A DNA stretch of 64,000 bases from contig NZ_JAMWEL010000013.1 of NCBI RefSeq assembly GCF_024509555.1, forward strand, positions 1 to 64,000, written 5' to 3'. Within the stretch, counting starts at the first letter, position 1. Every line of letters begins with the position of its first letter. The notes under the pieces were generated by a model. The model made no database searches. It was given only the letters and a program-made list of their open reading frames with translations, and was not told where the DNA came from. This DNA comes from Streptococcus suis. GTDB lineage: Bacteria; Bacillota; Bacilli; Lactobacillales; Streptococcaceae. The translations under genes were made by a program, and so were the position numbers. Positions 45,611 through 54,260 of the stretch are shown here, piece after piece.

Positions 45611-45628
45611 ATTTAACAACTGTTAAAT
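45611..45628. promoter_or_regulatory. 18-bp palindrome between fhs and coaB
   Basis: ATTTAACA-ac-TGTTAAAT is a perfect inverted repeat in the divergent intergenic region, about 55 bases upstream of the fhs -10 and 70 upstream of the coaB -35. It could be an operator; no regulator is assigned. Confidence 0.35.
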
Positions 45629-45698
45629 TTTAAATATACTATTAAGTAAAATAATATTTTGATTTAGTAAATCTTTGTGAAAAATGGGTCGCAGAAAC

Positions 45699-45727
45699 TT
45701 TACGAAAAATGGAAATTCTAGTAAAAT
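45699..45727 (+). promoter_or_regulatory. Promoter of coaB-coaC-ECF operon
   Basis: TTTACG (45699-45704) and TAAAAT (45722-45727), 17 bases apart. The -10 ends six bases before the ATG at 45734, so the transcript may be leaderless. Confidence 0.55.
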
Positions 45728-45733
45728 ATGTAC

Positions 45734-46429
45734 ATGAAACTATTGATTACATCAGGTGGCACCAGTGAAGCCATTGACCAAGTTCGATCTATTACCAACC
45801 ACGCCTCTGGCAATCTTGGAAAAATCATTGCTGAGCAGGCTTTGAAACTTGGACATGAAGTGACACTGGTTACAACAAAACAGGCTGTCAAGCCTGAACC
45901 ACAGAAGAATTTAACCATTATTGAAATCACAAATGTTGAAAGTTTAAAATCAACTTTAGAACCCTTGGTTAAAAACCATGAAGCCCTCATCCATAGCATG
46001 GCCGTATCGGATTATACACCTGTTTACATGACCGGCTTGGATGAGGTTCAGGCAACCGAAGATGTTACTAGTTTGTTGGACAAGAAAAATGCTGAGAGCA
46101 AGATTTCTTCAAAGGATGACTACCAAGTCCTTTTCCTCAAAAAAACACCTAAGGTTATTTCCTATGTCAAACAATGGAACCCAACTATCCAACTCATCGG
46201 GTTTAAACTTTTGGTCGATGTTACACAGGAAGAATTATTTGCTGTTGCCCGCCAAAGCATTGAACGCAATGGAGCAGATTATATTCTTGCAAATGACTTG
46301 ACAGACATCAAGGGCAATCAACACATTGCCTACCTGGTTGACAAGATTTCGGAAGTTAAAGCAAATACAAAAGCAGAAATTGCCCAGCTGATTTTGGAAA
46401 CTCTCGAAAAAGGAGAAAAACATGGCTAA
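45734..46429 (+). CDS. coaB: Phosphopantothenate--cysteine ligase CoaB (stand-alone)
   Basis: A 231-residue enzyme of coenzyme A synthesis that ligates cysteine to 4'-phosphopantothenate. The nucleotide-binding start KLLITSGGTSEAIDQVRSITNHASG and KPxxxSYVKQWNPxxQLIGFKLL-like region are typical of the streptococcal stand-alone form, where CoaB and CoaC are separate rather than fused. ATG at 45728 is also possible, but 45734 gives the usual N-terminus and coincides with the predicted transcription start. Overlaps coaC by eight bases. Confidence 0.93.
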   Translation: MKLLITSGGTSEAIDQVRSITNHASGNLGKIIAEQALKLGHEVTLVTTKQAVKPEPQKNLTIIEITNVESLKSTLEPLVKNHEALIHSMAVSDYTPVYMTGLDEVQATEDVTSLLDKKNAESKISSKDDYQVLFLKKTPKVISYVKQWNPTIQLIGFKLLVDVTQEELFAVARQSIERNGADYILANDLTDIKGNQHIAYLVDKISEVKANTKAEIAQLILETLEKGEKHG

Positions 46430-46967
46430 TATTACCCTTGCCGTTACAGGTTCAATTTCTGCTTATAAGGCAGCAGACTTAACCAGTCAATTGACCAAAC
46501 TCGGACATCAGGTAACTGTCCTAATGAGCCGCTCTGCTATGGACTTTATCACACCCTTGACCTTCCAATCCCTAACTAAAAATCTGGTCCATACAGATGT
46601 CATGTTGGAAGAAAATCCTAGTTCTATCAAGCACATTGATATTGCCAAGGCGACAGACTTATTTATCCTAGCACCTGCTTCTGCCAATTCCATCGCTAAA
46701 CTAGCCCACGGGCTGGCAGACAATATGGTCACTGCAACAGCCCTGGCCCTGCCCCTTGGAACTAAAAAGCTGATTGCCCCTGCTATGAATACCAATATGT
46801 ACCTGAACCCTGCCACACAGAATAATCTCAAAACCTTGTCAGAATATGGCTTTGAGGAAATTAAACCACGCGAAGCCCTTCTTGCTTGTGGCGATTTTGG
46901 AACAGGGGCCCTTGCAGAAATTGAGATTATATTAGAGAAAGTGAGTTCTACACTGAATGAAAACTAG
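46422..46967 (+). CDS. coaC: Phosphopantothenoylcysteine decarboxylase CoaC (stand-alone)
   Basis: A 181-residue flavoprotein decarboxylating phosphopantothenoylcysteine to 4'-phosphopantetheine. The FMN-binding TGSISAYKAADL start, active-site His in SIKHIDIAK, the substrate clamp PAMNTNMY and the ACGD motif in LLACGDFGTGALAE are all present. It overlaps coaB upstream and the ECF gene downstream (11 bases), so the three genes are translationally linked. Confidence 0.95.
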   Translation: MANITLAVTGSISAYKAADLTSQLTKLGHQVTVLMSRSAMDFITPLTFQSLTKNLVHTDVMLEENPSSIKHIDIAKATDLFILAPASANSIAKLAHGLADNMVTATALALPLGTKKLIAPAMNTNMYLNPATQNNLKTLSEYGFEEIKPREALLACGDFGTGALAEIEIILEKVSSTLNEN

Positions 46968-47526
46968 ACGACCAAATCAAGTTGCAACGCTAGCAATTTT
47001 TATCGCCATCATGGTGGTCATCGAATCCATCAGTCAAGCAATTTTTGCCGCTTTTGTCCTCCCTATCAAACCAACCATCACACATATTCCAGTTATCATT
47101 GCGAGCATCATCTACGGTCCGCGTATCGGGGCACAACTCGGTGGATTCATGGGGATTATGAGTATTATCCGCAATAGTATTATTCTTTCACCTTTGAGCT
47201 ATGTCTTCTCACCTTTTGTTGAAAATGGAAATCTATTCTCAGTGCTCATCGCACTTGTACCACGGATTTTGATTGGAATTACTCCCTACTTCATCTACAA
47301 ATTGTGGCAAAATAAGGCTGGTCTTGCACTCGCAGGGTTAACCGGAACAGTCACAAACACCATCTTTGTACTGTCAGGAATTTTCTTTTTCTTCGGCGGG
47401 GTCTTCAAGGGTGATATAAAGGCAGTCCTAGCAGCCATTGTTTCTGTCAACTCAATTACTGAAATGGTGATTGCAACCATTCTGACCCTTGCAATAGTTC
47501 CAGTTTTACAGAAAGTTAAAAAATAA
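46957..47526 (+). CDS. ECF transporter S component, probably for pantothenate
   Basis: A 189-residue protein with about six hydrophobic segments, of the ECF energy-coupling S-component fold. It binds a vitamin and partners with a shared EcfAA'T module encoded elsewhere. Typical features are the N-terminal helix LAIFIAIMVVIESISQAIF and the loop KPTITHIPVIIASIIYGPRIGAQLGGFMG. Co-transcription and 11-base overlap with coaC strongly suggest pantothenate uptake (PanT-like); the substrate is inferred from context. Confidence 0.85.
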   Translation: MKTRRPNQVATLAIFIAIMVVIESISQAIFAAFVLPIKPTITHIPVIIASIIYGPRIGAQLGGFMGIMSIIRNSIILSPLSYVFSPFVENGNLFSVLIALVPRILIGITPYFIYKLWQNKAGLALAGLTGTVTNTIFVLSGIFFFFGGVFKGDIKAVLAAIVSVNSITEMVIATILTLAIVPVLQKVKK

Positions 47527-47533
47527 ATATCAG

Positions 47534-47557
47534 AAAATCACGTGAAAGCGTGATTTT
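47534..47557 (+). terminator. Terminator of the coaBC-ECF operon
   Basis: AAAATCACG pairs with CGTGATTTT around a six-base loop, followed by T-rich sequence. Confidence 0.85.
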
Positions 47558-47569
47558 TCTTTTCAAACA

Positions 47570-47578
47570 TGGTATAAT
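47570..47578 (+). promoter_or_regulatory. Extended -10 promoter of pgmA
   Basis: TGGTATAAT with TATAAT at 47573-47578; the -35 region overlaps the preceding terminator and is weak. AAGGAG precedes the pgmA ATG. Confidence 0.65.
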
Positions 47579-47616
47579 GAAAGCGTTTAATAGAAAAATC
47601 TTTAAGGAGATATGCG

Positions 47617-49335
47617 ATGACTTATCAAGAAACCTATCAAACATGGCTAGATTTTGCTGGACTTCCAGACTACTTGCGTGAAGAATTAGTTGCAATGGAT
47701 GAAAAGACCAAAGAAGATGCCTTCTACACAAACCTTGAGTTTGGTACGGCCGGTATGCGCGGCTATATTGGCGCTGGTACCAACCGCATCAACGTATTCG
47801 TAGTCCGTCAAGCTACTGAAGGTTTGGCAAAATTGGTAGAATCAAAAGGTGAAGAAGCTAAAAAACGTGGTGTTGCCATCGCTTACGATTCACGTCACTT
47901 CTCGCCAGAATTTGCTTTTGAATCAGCTCAAGTTTTGGCAGCGCATGGTATCAAATCTTATGTATTTGAAAGCCTTCGTCCAACTCCTGAGTTGTCATTC
48001 GCTGTGCGCCATTACAATGCCATCGCAGGTATCATGGTGACTGCCAGCCACAACCCGAAAGAATTTAACGGCTACAAGGTTTACGGTGAAGACGGTGGAC
48101 AAATGCCTCCTGCTGATGCAGATGCATTGACCAACTTCATCCGTGCCATCGACAATCCATTTGCAGTTGAACTAGCTGACCTTGAAGCAAGTAAAGAAAA
48201 TGGTTTGATTACGGTTCTTGGCGAAGAAACTGACGTTCAATATCTGGAAGAACTCAGAGACCTCAACATCAACCCTGAATTGATTGCTGAATACGGTAAA
48301 GACATGAAGATTGTCTACACACCGCTTCATGGTACGGGTGAAATGTTGGCGCGTCGTGCCCTTGCACAGGCTGGTTTTGAATCTGTTCAAGTTGTTGAAG
48401 CACAAGCAACTGCTGACCCCGACTTCTCTACTGTCGCTTCACCAAACCCAGAAAGCCAAGCTGCATTTGCCCTTGCAGAAGAACTCGGCCGTGAAGTCGG
48501 TGCGGACGTCCTTCTTGCAACTGACCCTGACGCTGACCGTGTTGGTGTTGAAGTTCGTCAAGCTGACGGTTCATACTGGAACCTTTCTGGTAACCAAATC
48601 GGCGCTATCATTGCTAAGTACATCCTTGAAGCCCACAAGCAAGCAGGTACACTTCCAGCAAACGCTGCACTTGCTAAGTCAATCGTATCAACTGAGTTGG
48701 TCACTAAGATTGCTGAAAGCTACGGCGCTACCATGTTTAATGTATTAACTGGCTTCAAGTTTATCGCTGAGAAAATTCAAGAGTTTGAAGAAAAACATAA
48801 CCATACCTACATGTTTGGTTTTGAAGAAAGCTTCGGTTACCTCATCAAGCCATTCGTACGTGACAAGGATGCTATCCAAGCAGTTCTTATTGTTGCTGAA
48901 ATTGCTGCCTACTACCGTTCACGTGGCATGACCTTGGCTGACGGTATCGATGAAATCTTCAAGGAATACGGTTACTTCGCTGAGAAAACAATTTCTGTCA
49001 CACTTTCTGGTAAAGATGGTGCAGAGCAAATCAAGGCAATCATGGCTAAATTCCGTGACAATTCACCAGCCCAATTCAACGCAACTGACATCGCAGTATT
49101 TGAAGACTTTGCCCTTCAAACTAAGACAGGCAAAGATGGAAACGTTGAAAAACTCACTACTCCTCCATCAGATGTCTTGAAATACACCTTGGCAGATGAT
49201 TCATGGTTTGCCGTTCGTCCTTCAGGAACAGAACCAAAAATCAAATTCTACATCGCAACAGTCGGTGAAACACTTGCTGAAGCAGAAGAAAAAATCGCTA
49301 ATATCGAAAAAGAAATCAACGAATTTGTTGGGTAA
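47617..49335 (+). CDS. pgmA: Phosphoglucomutase (alpha-D-phosphohexomutase family)
   Basis: A 572-residue phosphohexomutase interconverting glucose-1-phosphate and glucose-6-phosphate, feeding UDP-glucose, capsule and glycolipid synthesis. The phosphoserine is Ser144 in GIMVTASHNPKEFNGYK, the metal loop is DPDADRVGV, the sugar loop GFEESFGYL and the phosphate-binding loop RPSGTEPKIKFY. Length fits the Firmicutes PgcA/PgmA form. Its likely original terminator (50103-50127) is now separated from it by an IS200-type element. Confidence 0.95.
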   Translation: MTYQETYQTWLDFAGLPDYLREELVAMDEKTKEDAFYTNLEFGTAGMRGYIGAGTNRINVFVVRQATEGLAKLVESKGEEAKKRGVAIAYDSRHFSPEFAFESAQVLAAHGIKSYVFESLRPTPELSFAVRHYNAIAGIMVTASHNPKEFNGYKVYGEDGGQMPPADADALTNFIRAIDNPFAVELADLEASKENGLITVLGEETDVQYLEELRDLNINPELIAEYGKDMKIVYTPLHGTGEMLARRALAQAGFESVQVVEAQATADPDFSTVASPNPESQAAFALAEELGREVGADVLLATDPDADRVGVEVRQADGSYWNLSGNQIGAIIAKYILEAHKQAGTLPANAALAKSIVSTELVTKIAESYGATMFNVLTGFKFIAEKIQEFEEKHNHTYMFGFEESFGYLIKPFVRDKDAIQAVLIVAEIAAYYRSRGMTLADGIDEIFKEYGYFAEKTISVTLSGKDGAEQIKAIMAKFRDNSPAQFNATDIAVFEDFALQTKTGKDGNVEKLTTPPSDVLKYTLADDSWFAVRPSGTEPKIKFYIATVGETLAEAEEKIANIEKEINEFVG

Positions 49336-49344
49336 GATTAAATC

Positions 49345-50095
49345 ATGACCACCCGTCAAACGGGTGGTTTGAACAAGGGCTATAAGCCCACATCACCAGC
49401 CAGCGCCTAAAGACGCTGGCTTTCACTTTGTTCAAGCCTCACTGCTTTTGACTCGTCACTAGCCTCTTAAAGAGACATTCGTACTACTTGCCATTATCCC
49501 TAAAGGGATCTTCATACTCTTTTACACTTAACTTATCAAGTGCTATATCATGTTTTTCCTGTTCTTGTATATATTTCTTAATTGTGGCTTCATTAAGTCC
49601 AACCGTACTTACATAATATCCCTCTGCCCAGAAATGACGATTGCCAAATTTATATTTGAGATTGGCGTGTTTATCAAACATCATAAGAGCACTCTTGCCT
49701 TTTAAATAGCCCATAAAACTTGATACACTTAACCTTGGAGGAATACTGACTAACATATGAACATGGTCTGGCATCAGATGACCTTCTATAATTTCAACAC
49801 CTTTATAACTACACAATCGTCGAAATATCTCTCCAAGACTACTTCGATATTGATTATAGATAATTTTTCGTCTATACTTAGGGGTGAAGACAATGTGGTA
49901 TTTACATAACCACTTTGTATGTGATAAACTATGTGCTTTTTGCGCCATATTTTTCTCCTTTCGCTTTACAATAGGATTGAACACCTTTATTGTATCGCGT
50001 TTGGAGTTTTTTTGGTATAACCTTCGTCGCGCACCCGCATAGCGGGTGGTTTATTTGTCACGCACCTTACGGAGCGTGACGGACTAAAAGTCACA
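49345..50095 (-). mobile_element. IS200/IS605-family insertion sequence (single tnpA)
   Basis: A single intact HUH transposase flanked by subterminal hairpins: ACCACCCGT/ACGGGTGGT near 49348-49368 and CCAGCG.../CGCTGG near 49403-49421 on the left, CACCCGC/GCGGGTG near 50033-50048 and GTCACGC/GCGTGAC near 50057-50080 on the right. Such elements lack terminal inverted repeats and target duplications, so exact ends cannot be fixed and are approximate. Confidence 0.8.
49484..49948 (-). CDS. tnpA: IS200-type HUH transposase TnpA
   Basis: A 154-residue Y1 transposase that moves single-stranded DNA. The HUH motif is His62 and His64 in MPDHVHMLVSIPP, and the catalytic tyrosine is probably Tyr126 in IKKYIQEQ. 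The conserved HFWAEGYYVSTVG precedes it. ATG at 49948 follows AAAGGAGAAAAAT; a longer frame adds 12 residues without a ribosome site. Length and motifs are complete, so the element could be active. Confidence 0.95.
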   Translation of the reverse strand: MAQKAHSLSHTKWLCKYHIVFTPKYRRKIIYNQYRSSLGEIFRRLCSYKGVEIIEGHLMPDHVHMLVSIPPRLSVSSFMGYLKGKSALMMFDKHANLKYKFGNRHFWAEGYYVSTVGLNEATIKKYIQEQEKHDIALDKLSVKEYEDPFRDNGK

Positions 50096-50102
50096 TAAAG
50101 CA

Positions 50103-50127
50103 AAAAGAGTCGCAGACGCGGCTCTTT
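50103..50127 (+). terminator. Terminator, probably the displaced pgmA terminator
   Basis: AAAAGAGTCGC pairs with GCGGCTCTTTT (one G-U) around AGAC. It lies just outside the right end of the IS. The bases from 50128 to 50359 show no gene. Confidence 0.7.
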
Positions 50128-50359
50128 TAGTATTTTCTAAATACAATATCAATAGAAGGTGAGAAAATTTAGATCGACATTTAAAGTGTAAATACATTTA
50201 CTTCGACAATCAATCTCAGATGTTATTAAAATTGAGTATAACTCAGAGATCATTCAACCAATTTCAATGTATAGCAAAAAGAAAGACTATTCAATTTATA
50301 TGCATTCAATAATTTCTGGTCTCCAAATTCGAGAACCTTCTTCCATTTTTCTTTGCAGG

Positions 50360-51733
50360 TCACATCTCTTGCTGAGTGAAAGACAAGTCATCCGCTGTAA
50401 TTAGCATCAATTCATCATCATTAATCTGCTCTTTCTGTGCAAGACGATTAGCTTGAAGGGACAATGAAGTTTCAAAAATATTTCGAACTGCTCGGCCATT
50501 TGCAAAATTTTGCGGTTTCTTATCACAAATCTCTTGTAAATACTGTTTTAAAATAAGGCTTGCATCGGATGAAATTCGCATCTCATTTGTCTGGCAATAT
50601 GAGTTAAAAATTTCCAATAATTCTTCAGCAGTGTAATCGGGAAAATGTATCAACTTATTGAAACGCGACCTTAAACCAGGATTTGATTCCAGGAAATCAT
50701 TCATTGGATCAGAATATCCTGCAACGATAACTACAAAATCATCGCGCTTATCTTCCATGGCTTTTAAAATTGTATCAATCGCTTCTTGACCAAAATCTGT
50801 CCCACCTTTAGCCAATGTGTAGGCCTCATCAATAAATAAGATTCCACCCAGTGCCTTGTCAATTACCTCTCGCGTCTTGATTGCAGTTTGCCCAACATAA
50901 CCAGCAACTAAGTCAGCCCGATCTACTTCAATCAACTGCCCTTCTGATAAAATCCCCAAAGACTTGTAAATCTTAGCAATGAATCTAGCAACGGTCGTTT
51001 TTCCAGTTCCTGGATTTCCTAGGAACACCAAATGATTGGAGGTTTTTAGGGTTTTGAATCCCCGTTCTTGTCTCATTTTATTGAGACGTAGTAAGTTTGT
51101 TAAATTATGAACCTCTTTTTTTACAGCATCTAGTCCAATCAACTGGTTTATTTGGTCTAACACCTCTTCAATCGTTTCAGCAGTTACAGAAGGAGAACTT
51201 TCTTCTAATCCAACCTCTTGTTCTCTTTTGTTGACGACCAACAATTTCTCAGCAACTGCTGCCTCTCCTAAATCCGAAATCAGACCAGCCGTCATATATT
51301 GTTGTAGGTATTTCACATGATCAACAAAACCTTGAATATCCGTCAATTTTTTATGATCCTTACTTAGTGTATAGTGTCTTCCAATTGACGTGATTGTTTT
51401 TAGATAGAGTTCAGAAAGTACAGATCCTTCACTCTCCTTATTTATTTGATCTATTTGACATAGAAGTTTGAAAGCTGAAGGAATTTTTTCTAGTTTATTA
51501 GCATCAGCCTCAGAAACTTCAACTTGAATCCCCGATAGATAAGTGTTAACAAAAAGATTGATTCGCTCTGTGCCATCAGTCAATGATATTCTGTGAATAA
51601 AAGTAAGGATTTCTTGAAGAACCAATTGCTTCAATGAAACTGTCAAAGATATTGGTAGCTGTTTGCTTTCAACTTTTTCACATGCAATCAACAACCTATC
51701 CATAGCATTTTTGATTTCTAAATCCATTTTCAA
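50360..51733 (-). CDS. CbxX/CfqX (SpoVK/EccA-like) AAA+ ATPase
   Basis: A 457-residue protein with a helical N-terminal half and a C-terminal AAA+ domain. Walker A is FLGNPGTGKTTVARF (about residue 240), Walker B GGILFIDEAYTL, followed by AGYSDPMNDFLESNPGLRSRF with sensor and arginine-finger residues and ANGRAVRNIFE as sensor 2. Relatives include CbbX, SpoVK and the type VII secretion ATPase EccA, which remodel protein complexes. It is last in an operon with two genes of unknown function, ten bases apart, so it may act on one of their products. No secretion genes are visible nearby. Confidence 0.9.
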   Translation of the reverse strand: MKMDLEIKNAMDRLLIACEKVESKQLPISLTVSLKQLVLQEILTFIHRISLTDGTERINLFVNTYLSGIQVEVSEADANKLEKIPSAFKLLCQIDQINKESEGSVLSELYLKTITSIGRHYTLSKDHKKLTDIQGFVDHVKYLQQYMTAGLISDLGEAAVAEKLLVVNKREQEVGLEESSPSVTAETIEEVLDQINQLIGLDAVKKEVHNLTNLLRLNKMRQERGFKTLKTSNHLVFLGNPGTGKTTVARFIAKIYKSLGILSEGQLIEVDRADLVAGYVGQTAIKTREVIDKALGGILFIDEAYTLAKGGTDFGQEAIDTILKAMEDKRDDFVVIVAGYSDPMNDFLESNPGLRSRFNKLIHFPDYTAEELLEIFNSYCQTNEMRISSDASLILKQYLQEICDKKPQNFANGRAVRNIFETSLSLQANRLAQKEQINDDELMLITADDLSFTQQEM

Positions 51734-51742
51734 ACCTCAAAT

Positions 51743-52774
51743 TTAAATCAGAGCGACTTGATCCATGATGGCCTGATAGACTTGACGCGAGGCAGCCGAA
51801 TCTTGATCTAAAGATTCGTCCAAACTGGATACAATAGTTTCTTTTAGTTCAGCTGTATTAACTTGATTAAAAGTTTGGAAAGTTTGTTGATCATCCAAAG
51901 CAAGAATGAGTGCTTGATTATCTTCAACTACCTCCTTCTGAGAAGAAACTTCTTCCATTAATTCTTTGCAGTAGATATCCATTTCAACTGTTGTCATATC
52001 AGACTCCAAAAATGCATAGTCTTGTAATCTTTCCAAAAACCAACTTGATTGCAACACATCATATACACCCATCCATCTATCATGAGCAGAATGCCATACA
52101 CTTCCACTATTTAGTTTTTCCTTATTATTAAAATAGTAGAGCTCATCATAAAAACGTAATGACATGGTTAACATAGAAAGAAGCGAGAAAATTGACAAGA
52201 TGATTGAACTTTTATCTGTTGCAATTTCCTTCTTAAAAACAGCAATTAATAACTGTAAAACATTGTATAGTTGATCAACTAGTTCACGCATTATTTCTTC
52301 AGAATATGGATTTTGGCGTCTTCTTGCATCCAACATGTCAGTATATGAAGAAAGAACTTTATTAAATTCATAGCCAGTCTGAATATCATGTCCTTGTTTT
52401 ACAGTTTGATGGAGATGTTGAATTTGTTGAGCAATTTCCTCACTCATTTGTTCGAGTTCAGCATATAAAATTGCAAAGCCTGCACAGGTTGCAACCAGAT
52501 TCAAGCAATTCAATGCAAGGGTTAGATTTTGTAAAACAGTAACATTCTGAAGCAATTGAAGCCCATTATTGGTTAATTGTAAATTTTTATGTATTGCTTG
52601 AAAGGCCTGATTTACCAATTGAGCAGCCTCTTTATTTTGAACTTGATTAATCGCAACTTTCTGAATCGCTCGTATTTGTTTATTATTCCCTCGCACCACT
52701 ATTTCAAGGACATTTTTCTCATTAAGAAAACGATACAGTTCCTGCAGACTATGAATATTTATGACATTAGACAT
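51743..52774 (-). CDS. Unknown 343-residue protein with hydrophobic segment and coiled coil
   Basis: Not recognised. About residues 85-110 form a hydrophobic helix (ALNCLNLVATCAGFAILYAEL), followed directly by a coiled-coil-like stretch (EQMSEEIAQQIQHLHQTV). A second hydrophobic segment lies near 195-215 (SIILSIFSLLSMLTMSL). The C-terminus is acidic and helical. The hydrophobic-then-coiled-coil layout is seen in several uncharacterised bacterial proteins. It is the middle gene of a three-gene operon, two bases after the 212-residue gene and ten before the AAA+ ATPase, suggesting a membrane-associated partner or substrate of the ATPase. Confidence 0.8.
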   Translation of the reverse strand: MSNVINIHSLQELYRFLNEKNVLEIVVRGNNKQIRAIQKVAINQVQNKEAAQLVNQAFQAIHKNLQLTNNGLQLLQNVTVLQNLTLALNCLNLVATCAGFAILYAELEQMSEEIAQQIQHLHQTVKQGHDIQTGYEFNKVLSSYTDMLDARRRQNPYSEEIMRELVDQLYNVLQLLIAVFKKEIATDKSSIILSIFSLLSMLTMSLRFYDELYYFNNKEKLNSGSVWHSAHDRWMGVYDVLQSSWFLERLQDYAFLESDMTTVEMDIYCKELMEEVSSQKEVVEDNQALILALDDQQTFQTFNQVNTAELKETIVSSLDESLDQDSAASRQVYQAIMDQVALI

Positions 52775-52776
52775 TG

Positions 52777-53415
52777 CTACTCTCCTTGGTTCTTGCTATT
52801 CTTTAACTCACAATAGACGATGATTGTCATGATTAGGTAAAAAACTTCACTTGAATAGATTCCATTCTTTGAGAAAACTTCTGCCACTTGATAGTTCAAT
52901 TTTTTAGCCTGTTCCTGCTTCATATTGAAAATAATTTTTTCAATAGATAGAGCATCAATCGATAAATCAAAATTTTCAAATTGCTTAGCATCAGATTGGA
53001 GAGCAGAATTGTAAAGACAGAACATAACTCTGCAATAATCAATCAATTGATGGACAGAATGGAGACCTTTTTTTCCACTTGCCTTTGCTTTTTCATAATA
53101 GCGTCGAGATCTAGGTATAAGATGGGGGGGCATGGCCTTCAAATTGCCTTTTGGTGCTTTGGCAATTTTATTTGAAACCAATTTATCTAAGAAAATACTG
53201 TAATAAACCAAGTGTTTTTGAAAAGGTATCTTGGTCTTCAATTCCAATTTTTCTAAATAATCACATAATTTTTCAGAAAAAATATACTGATCAATCCGAT
53301 TATCCTCCAAAAAGGAAAATTGAATATACTCTCCAATAAGTAAAGCTTTGATATTCTTAAACTCTATAGAACTGAAATCCATTATAGTTTCTTTTATGAA
53401 GTCATTATATTTCAT
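52777..53415 (-). CDS. Unknown 212-residue protein, first gene of the AAA+ operon
   Basis: Not recognised. Mostly alpha-helical and basic in the middle (LIPRSRRYYEKAKASGKKGLH, about residues 97-117). No signal peptide or catalytic motif is seen. It starts 36 bases after an extended -10 promoter and ends two bases before the next gene, so the three products are made together. No weak or missing features suggest decay. Confidence 0.75.
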   Translation of the reverse strand: MKYNDFIKETIMDFSSIEFKNIKALLIGEYIQFSFLEDNRIDQYIFSEKLCDYLEKLELKTKIPFQKHLVYYSIFLDKLVSNKIAKAPKGNLKAMPPHLIPRSRRYYEKAKASGKKGLHSVHQLIDYCRVMFCLYNSALQSDAKQFENFDLSIDALSIEKIIFNMKQEQAKKLNYQVAEVFSKNGIYSSEVFYLIMTIIVYCELKNSKNQGE

Positions 53416-53450
53416 ACTCTCTTCTCATTCTATACAATAATTTTTCTTTT

Positions 53451-53459
53451 ATTATATCA
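53451..53459 (-). promoter_or_regulatory. Extended -10 promoter of the AAA+ operon
   Basis: On the minus strand TGATATAAT, with TATAAT complement at 53451-53456. No convincing -35. It separates this operon from the nucleotidyltransferase cassette upstream. Confidence 0.55.
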
Positions 53460-53469
53460 CATTTCACAT

Positions 53470-54258
53470 CTACTCATTTCCCTCTCTCCCCATCCCTAAT
53501 TCTTCCAAAAAGAAGTTATTCAGAGCTGAAATATCTCGTTTCTCTTCCTGAACAGTTTGGAGATAGGCTTCAATTTCTCGAATGCTTTCTTCCACATAGT
53601 TTTGAATCGGAAGTAAGGGTGAAATGAGTGTTTCTTCTGGATGGTTGATTTTCAAGTCCAGCAATGCTGCGACATGGGGTTTCATTTCCTCTGGTAGCAA
53701 ATCCTGGACAAGGTCTTCAAACAAAATAGGGGGAATGGAATGGTATTTCTCAATCCAACGACATGCCAAAATAGGGCGTAAAGCATAAAAATATTTTTTG
53801 GGTTTGACCTGTTCACTAAGTAGGTATTTTTGCATATGGCCTTTTGCAGTGTTGAGATAATGATGGAGCATCTTTTTCTTAGAAAAATAGGTCTGAGCAT
53901 ACTGGCGAATTCGCTCAATAAAATCTGTCTGATGATAGACAATCGGCGACTGCAACCATTCAAATAAGGTTGGGTTTGACTTAAACAAGAGTTTCAAAGT
54001 TTTGTCCAAATCCCAACCACTCACATCCCAGGTTTCATCAATAGGCAATTCAATCACATCCCTGTCAGGTGTCAACTTGAGGTAGTCTTGTATCTTGCGT
54101 TTATAGATAAATCGAACATCAAAATCACTATCAGGAGACTCAAACCCCCAAGCTCTACTGCCCGACTCTACTGCCCACAAGACTTCGACATCATATCTTT
54201 CTTCAATATCCCGTAATTTTTGGGGGACTAAGGTCATCATTTCATTTTGTGTTTTCAT
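53470..54258 (-). CDS. YcgL/COG3541-type predicted nucleotidyltransferase (Pol beta superfamily)
   Basis: A 262-residue protein whose N-terminus has the nucleotidyltransferase signature GSRAWGFESPDSDFDVRFIY (about residues 32-51), with the two catalytic Asp residues in DFD. The rest is helical. Members of this family accompany RNA repair and defence genes in some genomes, but the substrate is unknown. It begins two bases after the zinc protein, as third gene of a cassette with a Sel1-repeat protein. Confidence 0.82.
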   Translation of the reverse strand: MKTQNEMMTLVPQKLRDIEERYDVEVLWAVESGSRAWGFESPDSDFDVRFIYKRKIQDYLKLTPDRDVIELPIDETWDVSGWDLDKTLKLLFKSNPTLFEWLQSPIVYHQTDFIERIRQYAQTYFSKKKMLHHYLNTAKGHMQKYLLSEQVKPKKYFYALRPILACRWIEKYHSIPPILFEDLVQDLLPEEMKPHVAALLDLKINHPEETLISPLLPIQNYVEESIREIEAYLQTVQEEKRDISALNNFFLEELGMGREGNE

Positions 54259-54260
54259 TA

